Assembly: GCA_965214475.1 (NCBI GenBank)
Contig: OZ243953.1
Coordinates: 1,240,001 to 1,304,000 of the forward strand
DNA length: 64,000 nucleotides
DNA from: SIRX01 sp965214475
GTDB taxonomy: Bacteria > Actinomycetota > Rubrobacteria > Rubrobacterales > Rubrobacteraceae
Reading direction: 5' to 3'
Both the position numbers and the translations under genes were made by a program. The notes beneath the pieces were generated by a model. It was not told where the DNA came from, did no database searches, and worked only from the letters and a program-made list of their open reading frames with translations. Below, in pieces: positions 56,950 through 64,000 of the stretch. How positions within the stretch are numbered: position 1 is the first letter of the stretch; each line of letters opens with the position of its first letter.

Positions 56950-58572
56950 CTAGAGACTGTTTTGGTTAGGCTTATCGTTCCATCTTCGTCCATACGCCTG
57001 GCGTTCGTCGGTTTCTTCCAAAGTCCAGTCTTCGCGGGCGGCGAGCTTAACGGTGATAGCGGCCAGGATAAAGAAGATCAAAGTAGACGCCGGAATGTAC
57101 CAATGCCATTCTAAGGCTGAGGAGAACAGGTACAACACCAGCGCACCGGTAAGCCCTGAGAGAAGGATGCGCCGGTTGCCGAGCGGCTCGGAGCGCCAGG
57201 TCGCCCGTGCCGTGTACGCGACGAGCAGCACCGCAAACCCGGTGAGCGCGAGAAAGGCGAACACGCCGGTTTCGGTTCCCTGCTCCAGGTAGACGTTGTG
57301 GACTTGCTTTACGCCGCCGTATCCGGGGCGGTCTTCGAGCCAGGTGAACTGGAAAGTGCCGGCCCCGGTTCCGAGGAATGGGTGTTGCTTCCACTCTTGC
57401 CATGCGACCTGCCAGTATTGAGATCGGGAGTTGGAACTGAGGGAAGTGAGCCGCTCGTTGGCGCTCTCACTCTCTTGCAGCCTGCCGGTAACGGCATCTG
57501 AGAAGCTGCCGGCCAATAGTTGGTCGTTGGCAAGATAGAGGCCAACTCCCCCTAAAAATAGGACCCCGACCAGCACTATCGCGCCGAGTATCTTGCGGGC
57601 CCCGGGTACAAGCTCGTAACGTCCGACGAGGACAGCGTAGATCGCCTGCAGTAAAAAGGCGGCAGCCATCGCGAACAAGAGATCCGTCCTCAAAGAAGCG
57701 CCGTTTATCAGCTGCTGACTCTCGGTAACACTTTCGCGGAACAGGGTTTCGAGGTCTTGCACCTGATAGATGAGCCAGGCCACGGGAGCAGAGACCAGAG
57801 CTAGGTTAACGAAGGTCTGTAGCCGGTTGCCCCCCAGCACGAACACGGTAAAGAGGCCGGCGCCCAGTGAGATAATTCCGCCCCGGGACAACGTCAAGTA
57901 GAGGGCTATGGCGAACAGCACCACCAGGGCCGCATAGACTCCCCGACCGAGCGGGCTCTTCATCTCGCTCATGCGCGCCAACGCCAGTACTATGCCGAGA
58001 CCGACTATCATCGCCGTCGTGTTCGCATACTCTAGTGTGGAGCCGATCCTGGTAGCATCGGGTGTAGTAGCAAGGTAGCTCAGGGGATCTATCTTTTGCA
58101 TAAGACCATATCCGGCGATAGCGGCGGAGATCAAGACCGCCGCGTCTATCAGGGGTGACACCTGACGGCTGGACGAGAGGGCGCCCAGCATGAGGACGAA
58201 GAGCGCAAGATACATGGAAGAACGAAGCAGTTCCAACACGGTCAGGTTGTCGCTTATAGTCCAGAGGAGCGAGAGACCTTTTATCCCGACGAGCAGTGCA
58301 AGGATTGCTACCAGTATCCAGCCTGCCCATGGTACATCCCGGTAATATCCGCCCACGAAGAGCGTAACCAGCAACAGCCCCAGTATCCCGGCAGCTACCG
58401 GCAGCCAAAGTTCCTCTCTGTAGAGACCGCTATTGAGCATCCCATAAACGGTTAGGGTCAGCAGAGCAACGAGGACGAGAGCCTTAAAGATGACCAACCT
58501 TCTACCGGTGCGGCGCGTCTTTGCGCGCTGTCGACTCTCCCCCACCTCTGCCGGGCGAGGTTTCTCGGTCAC
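56950..58572 (-). CDS. O-antigen ligase/polymerase family protein
   Basis: The 540-residue protein has about 12 membrane helices and the Wzy/WaaL-type large loop motif HPFLGTGAGTFQFTWLED, then VKQVHNVYLEQGTETGVFAF. It would polymerise or ligate the lipid-linked repeat units at the outer face of the membrane. The N-terminus is basic and cytosolic (GESRQRAKTRRTGRRL). It sits between the flippase and the CpsD-like gene. Confidence 0.9.
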   Translation of the reverse strand: MTEKPRPAEVGESRQRAKTRRTGRRLVIFKALVLVALLTLTVYGMLNSGLYREELWLPVAAGILGLLLVTLFVGGYYRDVPWAGWILVAILALLVGIKGLSLLWTISDNLTVLELLRSSMYLALFVLMLGALSSSRQVSPLIDAAVLISAAIAGYGLMQKIDPLSYLATTPDATRIGSTLEYANTTAMIVGLGIVLALARMSEMKSPLGRGVYAALVVLFAIALYLTLSRGGIISLGAGLFTVFVLGGNRLQTFVNLALVSAPVAWLIYQVQDLETLFRESVTESQQLINGASLRTDLLFAMAAAFLLQAIYAVLVGRYELVPGARKILGAIVLVGVLFLGGVGLYLANDQLLAGSFSDAVTGRLQESESANERLTSLSSNSRSQYWQVAWQEWKQHPFLGTGAGTFQFTWLEDRPGYGGVKQVHNVYLEQGTETGVFAFLALTGFAVLLVAYTARATWRSEPLGNRRILLSGLTGALVLYLFSSALEWHWYIPASTLIFFILAAITVKLAAREDWTLEETDERQAYGRRWNDKPNQNSL

Positions 58573-58639
58573 GAAGACTCCTTTACGCGAGAACGCCCAA
58601 TCGAGCGACCGGTCCGGCCCTCGGCCGTATGTAGAAGGT

Positions 58640-59317
58640 TTAGGGACATCCGTTGAGCACCACGCCCAGCAAGTTTACCCCAGCTTCCAGTAGATCGTCG
58701 GTGGCCGCGCGGGCAACGCTCTTCAAGGTGCGAGAAGCGTGAACGACGAGCAACACACCGTCGAAGCTCTCGCAGAGCGTAGGGAACTCCAGCAGCCGGC
58801 CGACTATCGGCGCATCTAGCAAGACTAGCTCGCGGCTTTTCTGGAGTTCACGCACGGATTCGACAAACCTCCCGGATCTCAAGTGGCCTGCCGGATCTAG
58901 CGGCATGGGCCCGGTCGGTACTACGAGAAGCTCCGGGACGGGAGCAACCCCCAAGCTTTCGAGCGGTTTGTCGCTCTCCAGGCTGCTGGTAAGGCCGACG
59001 AAGTTTGGCTCACCGAGTATCTGATGGAGCTGCGGACGCTCCAGGTTGCAATCTACAACAGCTGCAGTATGGCCTTTGTCTGCAAGCGCGGCCCCAATTC
59101 CGAGGCATACGCTGGAGCAACCCGAGCCCGGCTCGGGACCGGTTACGACTACGCTACGCACGCCCCCCCTCTGCGACAGCAATCTACCCGCCAAATCGTC
59201 GAAGTGTGGTCTCAAAGGGGAGTAGGAAGCCAAAAACTTTCTCGCCTGCACCTCGTATGTAGTCTCCGGATTCAGTCTAGGCTTCTTCCTCTTCGAATGA
59301 GTATTCGGGGATCGCAC
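58640..59317 (-). CDS. CpsD/CapB-like BY-kinase homologue lacking the Walker A lysine
   Basis: The 225-residue protein has the P-loop ATPase fold of polysaccharide BY-kinases: VVVTGPEPGSGCSSV in place of GPEPGEGKST, Walker A' VVDCNLERPQLHQILG, and Walker B LVLLDAPIVG. The invariant Walker A lysine is Cys (C67, codon TGC). The C-terminal tyrosine cluster that these kinases phosphorylate is also missing. It likely acts as a structural partner of Wzz rather than a kinase. Its start overlaps the Wzz gene by 41 bp. Confidence 0.82.
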   Translation of the reverse strand: MRSPNTHSKRKKPRLNPETTYEVQARKFLASYSPLRPHFDDLAGRLLSQRGGVRSVVVTGPEPGSGCSSVCLGIGAALADKGHTAAVVDCNLERPQLHQILGEPNFVGLTSSLESDKPLESLGVAPVPELLVVPTGPMPLDPAGHLRSGRFVESVRELQKSRELVLLDAPIVGRLLEFPTLCESFDGVLLVVHASRTLKSVARAATDDLLEAGVNLLGVVLNGCP

Positions 59318-60014
59318 CGAGAACGGGGGCCCTAAGCGTCAATTCGGCATCTCGCACCCCGCGCCAGTTTTGTGTTCGGCTTTCGATCGTGAGTGCCGCG
59401 ACCCCACCGAGCAGTAGCCCCGCCCCGGCGGCTATCATGGCGTAGAGCAAAGGTCTCGGGCTGGAAGGTTGTTCCGGAACTGCCGCCCTGCTCTCCAAGC
59501 TGGTGGTGGCCGCCACTGAACCACCGGCGAGCCGATCACTGAGTTGTGCAGCACGTTCAACAAAAAGCTCCGTGTAAGTATTTGCCGCCTTGGCCGCCCC
59601 TTCGGCAGTCGGAGAACTAAACTGCACTAGCAAGCCGGATTCTCTACCATCTTGCCGGGCAAAAGCCTGTACGGTTCTTTGGCGCTCGAAAACCTCTTCT
59701 CCGCCTTGCCATCCTACCTGGTCTACAGTTTCTAGGCGCAATTCCGGAGTGTCTACGGCATTGAACACCCCATCTACAAAAGCTTCGGTATCCTGTCCCG
59801 AACTGAGTTCTCCCTCTGGTTCGATGGTCACGATCGCCTCAGCCACATAGACTGTATCCCGAACTATGCTGAAGGCTAGAGAAGCAATCACAAAGACTAG
59901 TATGACCCCCACCACCAGCATCCATCGTCCCCAAAGCACATGGAGCACTTCCCGGACGGTGAGGTGGTCTCTCTCCTCCCGCTGCCAATTTTGTTGGCTA
60001 GTAGATTTCACCAT
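59277..60014 (-). CDS. Wzz-type polysaccharide chain-length determinant
   Basis: Two membrane helices (WMLVVGVILVFVIASLAFSI near the N-terminus, LLYAMIAAGAGLLLGGVAAL near the C-terminus) flank an extracytoplasmic domain, the Wzz/PCP architecture. YVAEAIVTIEPEGELSSG follows the first helix. Its short cytosolic tail would contact the CpsD-like protein coded next. The ATG at 60014 overlaps the TPR gene by 17 bp; an upstream GTG at 60047 is possible. Confidence 0.85.
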   Translation of the reverse strand: MVKSTSQQNWQREERDHLTVREVLHVLWGRWMLVVGVILVFVIASLAFSIVRDTVYVAEAIVTIEPEGELSSGQDTEAFVDGVFNAVDTPELRLETVDQVGWQGGEEVFERQRTVQAFARQDGRESGLLVQFSSPTAEGAAKAANTYTELFVERAAQLSDRLAGGSVAATTSLESRAAVPEQPSSPRPLLYAMIAAGAGLLLGGVAALTIESRTQNWRGVRDAELTLRAPVLGAIPEYSFEEEEA

Positions 60015-60807
60015 TTTTGACGGACTGCCTATACAGTTCGGGGTCACTTTCTAGAAGAGCCAGTATGGCCGAAGCCTGCTCCGAGGAGCTCTCTGACACC
60101 ATCTGCCGGGCTTCGTCATACTGGCCTTTTACCACTAAAGAATCCGCGATAGAGAGGTTTATAGACTCCACAAATTCTTCTCTTTGGGCTCTTACCGAAG
60201 GTTCCATACTTTCCAAGTTTGCCGTAGCCAGTTGCCGGGCTTCCTCTAAAGTCTGCCTACCTTTATCCGGCTGTCCCCCGCGCACGTAGATCCTTCCGAG
60301 ATTGTATAAACTCTCGGTGGAGATTTGGTCTTCTTCTCGCAGTTTTTCATATACGCGTTCGGCCTCCCCGAACTTCTCTTGACGAAGTAGAGATTGGGCG
60401 AGCGCCACCGACACGAACGTAGCATTGGGATTGAGGTCCTGAGCCTTCTGGAAGGAGTCGGTTGCCGCATCGTAGTCGTTCAGACGGTTCATCTGGAGGT
60501 TTCCCAAAAGAGCGTAGGTTAAGTAGTTGTGTGAGTCACGCGCGGCGGCTTTTTTTAGAGAAACAACGGCCTCTTGATTGTTACCCTGCTGCTGTGAGAG
60601 CCCAGACTCTGCCTGCAGAGGTGCCGGGCTGAAGGGATCCAAACGTTCGGCTACTTGGACTCGGTCCATGGCGAGCGTCAAGTCTTCGGCGGCCGCCAAT
60701 CGCTGCTGCTCATCCAGATAATAGTCCGACAAATACAAAGAGAGCGCCAACAAAATCAAAGCTCCCACCAAGAAGCCCGCAGAGATTCTGAATATTAAAC
60801 TGCTCAA
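59998..60807 (-). CDS. membrane-anchored TPR protein
   Basis: An N-terminal membrane helix (AGFLVGALILLALSLYLSDY) is followed by at least four TPR-like repeats (AVVSLKKAAARDSHNYLTYA, AATDSFQKAQDLNPNATFVS, GEAERVYEKLREEDQIS, GRQTLEEARQLATANLES). TPR proteins in polysaccharide operons scaffold the Wzz/Wzy machinery. It is the first gene of the leftward cluster. No clear promoter was seen in the 70 bp upstream. Confidence 0.85.
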   Translation of the reverse strand: MSSLIFRISAGFLVGALILLALSLYLSDYYLDEQQRLAAAEDLTLAMDRVQVAERLDPFSPAPLQAESGLSQQQGNNQEAVVSLKKAAARDSHNYLTYALLGNLQMNRLNDYDAATDSFQKAQDLNPNATFVSVALAQSLLRQEKFGEAERVYEKLREEDQISTESLYNLGRIYVRGGQPDKGRQTLEEARQLATANLESMEPSVRAQREEFVESINLSIADSLVVKGQYDEARQMVSESSSEQASAILALLESDPELYRQSVKNGEIY

Positions 60808-60882
60808 AGCTCAATCACCGCCCCTGAGAATATCCACTACGGCCGCCAAATACAAGCGAAGGCTTCTAAGGAGATCTGACAC

Positions 60883-60912
60883 AAAAAAGACGGACTCCCG
60901 AAGAAGCCCGTC
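60883..60912 (-). terminator. terminator of the first LPDTG gene
   Basis: Read leftward: a stem of about 10 bp with a TTCG tetraloop (GACGGGCTTC/GGAGTCCGTC), then TTTTTT. Confidence 0.85.
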
Positions 60913-60951
60913 CCAGTAAACCCTTTAGTTAGGGCTACTTATATAGTGCTC

Positions 60952-61488
60952 TTAGCTGAAGATGCGACGGGCCAACAGGCCGCCACCAACCAGCAGGGCG
61001 CCAGCGCCCAAGGTGAACAGCGAAGCGCCACCGGTGTCCGGAAGCATCGCAGCCTCGTCGGAAGACTCGGAGCCCTCGACAGCAGCCTCTTCGGTGCCAT
61101 CGGCCTCGTCAACGGTGCCGTCGGCGTCGTCGTCAACACCAGCAACCGCGTCGGCCGGGTACACAACCTCACCGGTGTTCACGTTTACCGCAGCATCCTC
61201 GCCAGCCTGGGTGCAGGTCTGGACGATGTCTACCGAAACGCCCTGCTCGTTGGCGATAGCAGCAACAGCATCATCGCCGGAAGCAATCGCGTCACCATTC
61301 TGATACTGACTGATCGGACCAACCAAAACGTCGCAAGCCAAGAACTGGTTCTGGTACTGCGTCTCGGTGGTAGTTACGTCGCCACCAGTGGCGTCACCGT
61401 CAGTAGCGGTGGCGTCCTGGGCCATCGCCGGGGCGGCGGCAACTAGCACCATCGCCAGCATTGCCATCAACAACATCAACTTCCTCAA
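60952..61488 (-). CDS. LPDTG cell-wall-anchored acidic surface protein (copy 1)
   Basis: The 178-residue precursor has a signal peptide ending AAPAMAQ, an Asp/Thr/Glu-rich stretch, a small domain with two cysteines (FLACDVLVGPISQYQNGDAI, DIVQTCTQAGEDAAVNVNTG) and a sortase signal: AAMLPDTGG, a hydrophobic helix and ARRIFS. Sortase would fix it to the cell wall. TTG at 61488 has GGAGGT 7 nt upstream, which decides the start. The promoter is TTGACT (61557-61552) 17 bp from GAGAAT, with a 7-bp palindrome ACTTATT-A-AATAAGT (61559-61573) just behind. No sortase gene is in view. Confidence 0.85.
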   Translation of the reverse strand: MRKLMLLMAMLAMVLVAAAPAMAQDATATDGDATGGDVTTTETQYQNQFLACDVLVGPISQYQNGDAIASGDDAVAAIANEQGVSVDIVQTCTQAGEDAAVNVNTGEVVYPADAVAGVDDDADGTVDEADGTEEAAVEGSESSDEAAMLPDTGGASLFTLGAGALLVGGGLLARRIFS

Positions 61489-61558
61489 CTTACTTACCTC
61501 CTTGTAGAGGATCTCCATGACAAACGGTATTCTCCGCTTATTCGTACGCAAAGTCAAT

Positions 61559-61573
61559 ACTTATTAAATAAGT
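61559..61573. promoter_or_regulatory. palindrome behind the copy 1 LPDTG promoter
   Basis: ACTTATT-A-AATAAGT, a perfect 7-bp inverted repeat adjoining the -35 box TTGACT. No such palindrome was seen beside the copy 2 promoter, so the two copies may be regulated differently. Confidence 0.45.
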
Positions 61574-61711
61574 GTTATGAAAGATTTACAAAACTTAATT
61601 AGTAGTGAGTGTAGTCAGTCTGGATCCGCCACATATTGTATGAGACCTTTGCCGAAGAACAAATTCTTTGTGATAAACACGAGCAACCGAGAATTGCATG
61701 GAAGATCTGAC

Positions 61712-61743
61712 AAAAAAAGGGCGGACTCCCGAAGGAGCCCGTC
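61712..61743 (-). terminator. terminator of the second LPDTG gene
   Basis: Read leftward: GGGCTCC-TTCG-GGAGTCC with a TTCG tetraloop, followed by a T-rich tail; it is the duplicate of the terminator at 60883-60912. Confidence 0.85.
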
Positions 61744-61782
61744 CCAGTAAACCCTTTAGTTAGGGCTACTTATATAGTGCTC

Positions 61783-62367
61783 TTAGCTGAAGATGCGACG
61801 GGCCAACAGGCCGCCACCAACCAGCAGGGCGCCAGCGCCCAAGGTGAACAGCGAAGCGCCACCGGTGTCCGGAAGCATCGCAGCCTCGTCGGAAGACTCG
61901 GAGCCCTCGACAGCAGCCTCTTCGGTGCCATCGGCCTCGTCAACGGTGCCGTCGGCATCGTCATCAACGGCGTTAGCAACAGCGGTGTCCTCAACTACAG
62001 CCTCGCCGGACTCTTCGAGAGCAACGGCCTCATCGGCGGTAAAAACCTCACCGGTGTTCACGTTCACGAAGGCATCCTCGCCAGCCTGGGTGCAGGTCTG
62101 GACGATGTCTACCGAAACGCCCTGCTCGTTGGCGATAGCAGCAACAGCATCATCGCCGGAAGCAATCGCGTCACCATTCTGATACTGACTGATCGGGCCG
62201 GTGAATACAGCGCAGCTCAAGAGCTGGTTCTGGTACTGCGTCTCGGTGGTAGTTACGTCGCCACCAGTGGCGTCACCGTCAGTAGCGGTGGCGTCCTGGG
62301 CCATCGCCGGGGCGGCGGCAACTAGCACCATCGCCAGCATTGCCATCAACAACATCAACTTCCTCAA
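61783..62367 (-). CDS. LPDTG cell-wall-anchored acidic surface protein (copy 2)
   Basis: A 194-residue paralogue of the gene at 60952-61488. Signal peptide, QYQNGDAIASGDDAVAAIAN segment and LPDTGG anchor are the same. Differences: LLSCAVFTG in place of FLACDVLVG, and VFTADEAVALEESGEAV with extra residues where copy 1 has VVYPADAVAG. The two Cys are kept. The promoter TTGACT (62436-62431) lies 17 bp from GAAAAT (62413-62408). TTG at 62367 carries the same GGAGGT site. The acidic variable part is probably exposed at the surface. Confidence 0.85.
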   Translation of the reverse strand: MRKLMLLMAMLAMVLVAAAPAMAQDATATDGDATGGDVTTTETQYQNQLLSCAVFTGPISQYQNGDAIASGDDAVAAIANEQGVSVDIVQTCTQAGEDAFVNVNTGEVFTADEAVALEESGEAVVEDTAVANAVDDDADGTVDEADGTEEAAVEGSESSDEAAMLPDTGGASLFTLGAGALLVGGGLLARRIFS

Positions 62368-62600
62368 CTTACTTACCTCCTTGTAGAGGATCTCCATGAC
62401 AAAGCGCATTTTCTACCCTATAAGATAGAAAGTCAACATCAGAAAGCAAGAAATTTTCTAGAATTTTCCGGAATCTTAATATCTATACATTAAATAGCAC
62501 TAGAAGGGCAGCACTGGAGGGCGACTGTAACCTACGCCGTTGCGCTGCACTGGGCTCGATGCGCTATTACTTTGTTCGCGTTTATTGGTCTCTGTTGTCT

Positions 62601-63986
62601 CTACTCCACGTTCTTCTCGTCTCCGGCGTTTGTCTCGGCTCTTTGGCGACGGGCACCAGCATGAGCGATTGCGGAATAGAGAGTAACCATCTGTTGAGTG
62701 ACCTCGGGAGAGGTAGCAAGAGAGGAAGTATTCTGGAGCCTGCGATGTATTTGGTGTATGAGAGATTCGCCGTATTTGGGTTGGCGACCTTTTCCCCTCG
62801 GCGCCGGCAGCAGCTCCCGGACGAAGAGGAGACCGGACCTGAAGCGGGGCAAAGGGAAGATCCTAAAAGCCTCGGCGAGCTTGTCTGCGGCGACGAGCTG
62901 TATCCTGCCAATCCGCGCCCGGCTAACGTCGTAGTGTTCACCAAGGTTCTGCAAAAGCGGCCGACGGCCTGGGCCGTAACGGGCCAAGACGAGTTCGAGA
63001 TGGTGCGGCTTTATCCGGGAAAAGTTGATTAGGTCTTCAAGGTCTCCGAGCAGGGAGTGGGGAGATCTCCCAGAAGAGCTCACCACGGACTCTCGGGCAC
63101 TGTCGAGATCCTTTGGGGACATAATCTGAGGGCTTAGGTCTCTTATGCGGCAGGCCATTTCGAGAACGTGCCTGAGATCCGATGTGTCCACCAATCTACC
63201 TGATTTTCTCGTAGACGCATTTGTAGATGGCACAAGAGATGGTATCGCTGTCGAAGGCTCGCCAACTATAAGGCCAATAGAGGCCCAGTCCAGTAGTACC
63301 TCCGGGTGCAAGCCGCCATGCTCGATCTCGGGCTCGACCACTTCGAGCAGCTCCCTTAGCTCCTGATCATGAACTACCCGATGCTTGTCGGCCGGGTTAG
63401 GAGGATCTTCCAGCGCCTCCCGGGCCAGCGCGGAGAGTGACAAGAGCAAGACTACCTCATCGGGATCTTCCGGGTAGGGCATGAGATTCCGCACATAGAG
63501 GTAATTTGCCAACTGCTCACTCTCGCGAGGACTCAGAAAGAATGGTGAGCCGCCCGCAAACACCTTTGAAAACGGTAGTCTCCTGAGGTCGGCCACCGAC
63601 CGGTAACCGGCTATCTCTATCCTCTCCTGTACCGAGATCGGGGGTAGCAAATTAGACCTGGCGTTAGCGTGGTGCTGGCTCGGCAGAGAGAGACCCATCT
63701 GCTCCACGTATTCGCGGACCTCACCAAGACACTGCTGGCCGAAACCCTTGAAGTCCAATAGATCCGCCTCCGACAAAGAAAGAAGTTTCTTCAAGGTTGT
63801 TACATTCTCGCGCAGCAGTACCCGCTTAGTTCGCACCGAGAAAGGGCATTCGTAATCCCGGCCGCCGGTAAGCGGAAGCGTCACATCCCTCACTGGCTCG
63901 TCACCAATAGTCTGTACAAGTGACGGAAAGGAGTAAGGGTATGAATGCCCGAGGTTAGGGGGCGGTGTATGTTCTTCTTCTATCAC
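62601..63986 (-). CDS. protein joining an RNA polymerase alpha-CTD-like domain to a sigma region 4-like HTH
   Basis: Residues about 36-103 resemble the alpha-subunit C-terminal domain: FSVRTKRVLLRENVTTLKKL then LSLSEADLLDFKGFGQQCLG and EVREYVEQMGLSL. The Arg matching E. coli R265 is kept (R52); N268, K298 and S299 equivalents are Arg, Gln and Cys. A weaker second copy may follow (120-143). Residues about 325-372 look like sigma region 4: HLELVLARYGPGRR, LLQNLGEHYDVSRARIGRIQ. The middle is acidic and unassigned. GTG at 63986 lies 15 bp from the window edge. A promoter-recognition or transcription-control role is likely. Confidence 0.7.
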   Translation of the reverse strand: MIEEEHTPPPNLGHSYPYSFPSLVQTIGDEPVRDVTLPLTGGRDYECPFSVRTKRVLLRENVTTLKKLLSLSEADLLDFKGFGQQCLGEVREYVEQMGLSLPSQHHANARSNLLPPISVQERIEIAGYRSVADLRRLPFSKVFAGGSPFFLSPRESEQLANYLYVRNLMPYPEDPDEVVLLLSLSALAREALEDPPNPADKHRVVHDQELRELLEVVEPEIEHGGLHPEVLLDWASIGLIVGEPSTAIPSLVPSTNASTRKSGRLVDTSDLRHVLEMACRIRDLSPQIMSPKDLDSARESVVSSSGRSPHSLLGDLEDLINFSRIKPHHLELVLARYGPGRRPLLQNLGEHYDVSRARIGRIQLVAADKLAEAFRIFPLPRFRSGLLFVRELLPAPRGKGRQPKYGESLIHQIHRRLQNTSSLATSPEVTQQMVTLYSAIAHAGARRQRAETNAGDEKNVE

Positions 63987-64000
63987 ACAATCATATTCTA

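Larger units (their letters stand above)
60883..62403. repeat. tandem duplication of an LPDTG surface-protein gene unit
   Basis: Two units (about 60883-61524 and 61712-62403) run from a shared 5' leader (ribosome site and CTCCATGACAAA) through the gene to the terminator, offset by about 831 bp. The signal-peptide part, the C-terminal quarter and about 75 bp of 3' flank look near-identical. The middle differs by substitutions and a short insertion in the right-hand unit, which points to recent duplication or ongoing gene conversion. Confidence 0.9.

Noticed and set aside
1..64000. CRISPR array, insertion sequences or prophage
   Set aside because: No regularly spaced repeats, no transposase or integrase motifs and no phage structural genes were recognised. 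The annealing-like protein alone does not make a prophage.

Overview
The window is high-GC bacterial chromosome and looks like a Rubrobacter-type actinobacterium. The basis is the gene content: a bacterioruberin-type C50 carotenoid set, FIST, DUF1990 and DUF6069-like proteins, a plant/cyanobacterial-type IspH, flavin-dependent ThyX, several stress sigma factors, and frequent GTG/TTG or leaderless starts. The genus is inferred from content, not from a marker gene. No insertion sequence, prophage, CRISPR array or rRNA operon was found.

Layout. 0-7.7 kb: a UbiB-family protein that has lost most kinase residues, a nucleotidyltransferase-like protein, a Phd/VapC-type toxin-antitoxin pair, a SigB/F-type sigma factor, a type IV pilin-like protein, a MazEF-type pair, ClpS and small unknowns. 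7.7-13.2 kb: a divergent carotenoid locus, with FIST and CruF-like genes leftward and UbiA-type elongase, CrtI-type desaturase and a class V aminotransferase rightward, all overlapping or nearly so. 13.2-18.8 kb: secreted and unknown proteins, a response regulator/FAD monooxygenase operon, ispH, an inverted-repeat-bounded intergenic element and a Roadblock protein. 18.9-27.1 kb: tRNA-Val and tRNA-Ala, YqeK, a phosphatase-like membrane protein, a trypsin-like protease, dut, metG and a rhodanese. 27.2-30.1 kb: a mercuric-reductase-like flavoprotein, an ArsR regulator with two matching operators, a ParB-like protein and the remnant of an ArsP-type permease. 30.1-36.3 kb: thyX, a CBS-ACT protein, and a stress/regulation block (group 2 sigma factor, two Cys-rich mini-proteins, a possible Rad52-like annealing protein, a STAS-like/winged-helix protein and a STAS-HATPase protein). 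36.3-46.1 kb: a candidate small RNA, tRNA-Lys, tRNA-Ser, a Met-rich surface protein, nth, pgi, a MarR/ABC exporter module, an acyl-CoA dehydrogenase and a molybdopterin oxidoreductase.

46.1-60.8 kb is one long leftward exopolysaccharide cluster: TPR protein, Wzz, a CpsD-like protein without its Walker A lysine, O-antigen ligase/polymerase, two flippases, two sulfotransferases, two glycosyltransferases, a priming phosphotransferase and a sulfatase-fold enzyme with Thr at the nucleophile position. Two sulfotransferases suggest a sulfated polymer. Upstream lie two tandemly duplicated LPDTG surface proteins and, at the edge, a protein joining an RNA polymerase alpha-CTD-like domain to a sigma region 4-like helix-turn-helix.

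The most unusual items are the alpha-CTD/sigma-4 protein, the tandem LPDTG duplication, the carotenoid genes coupled to an aminotransferase and FIST protein, the stress/annealing cassette, the candidate small RNA near 36.35 kb, and three proteins that keep their fold but lack catalytic residues (UbiB, VapC-like, CpsD-like).
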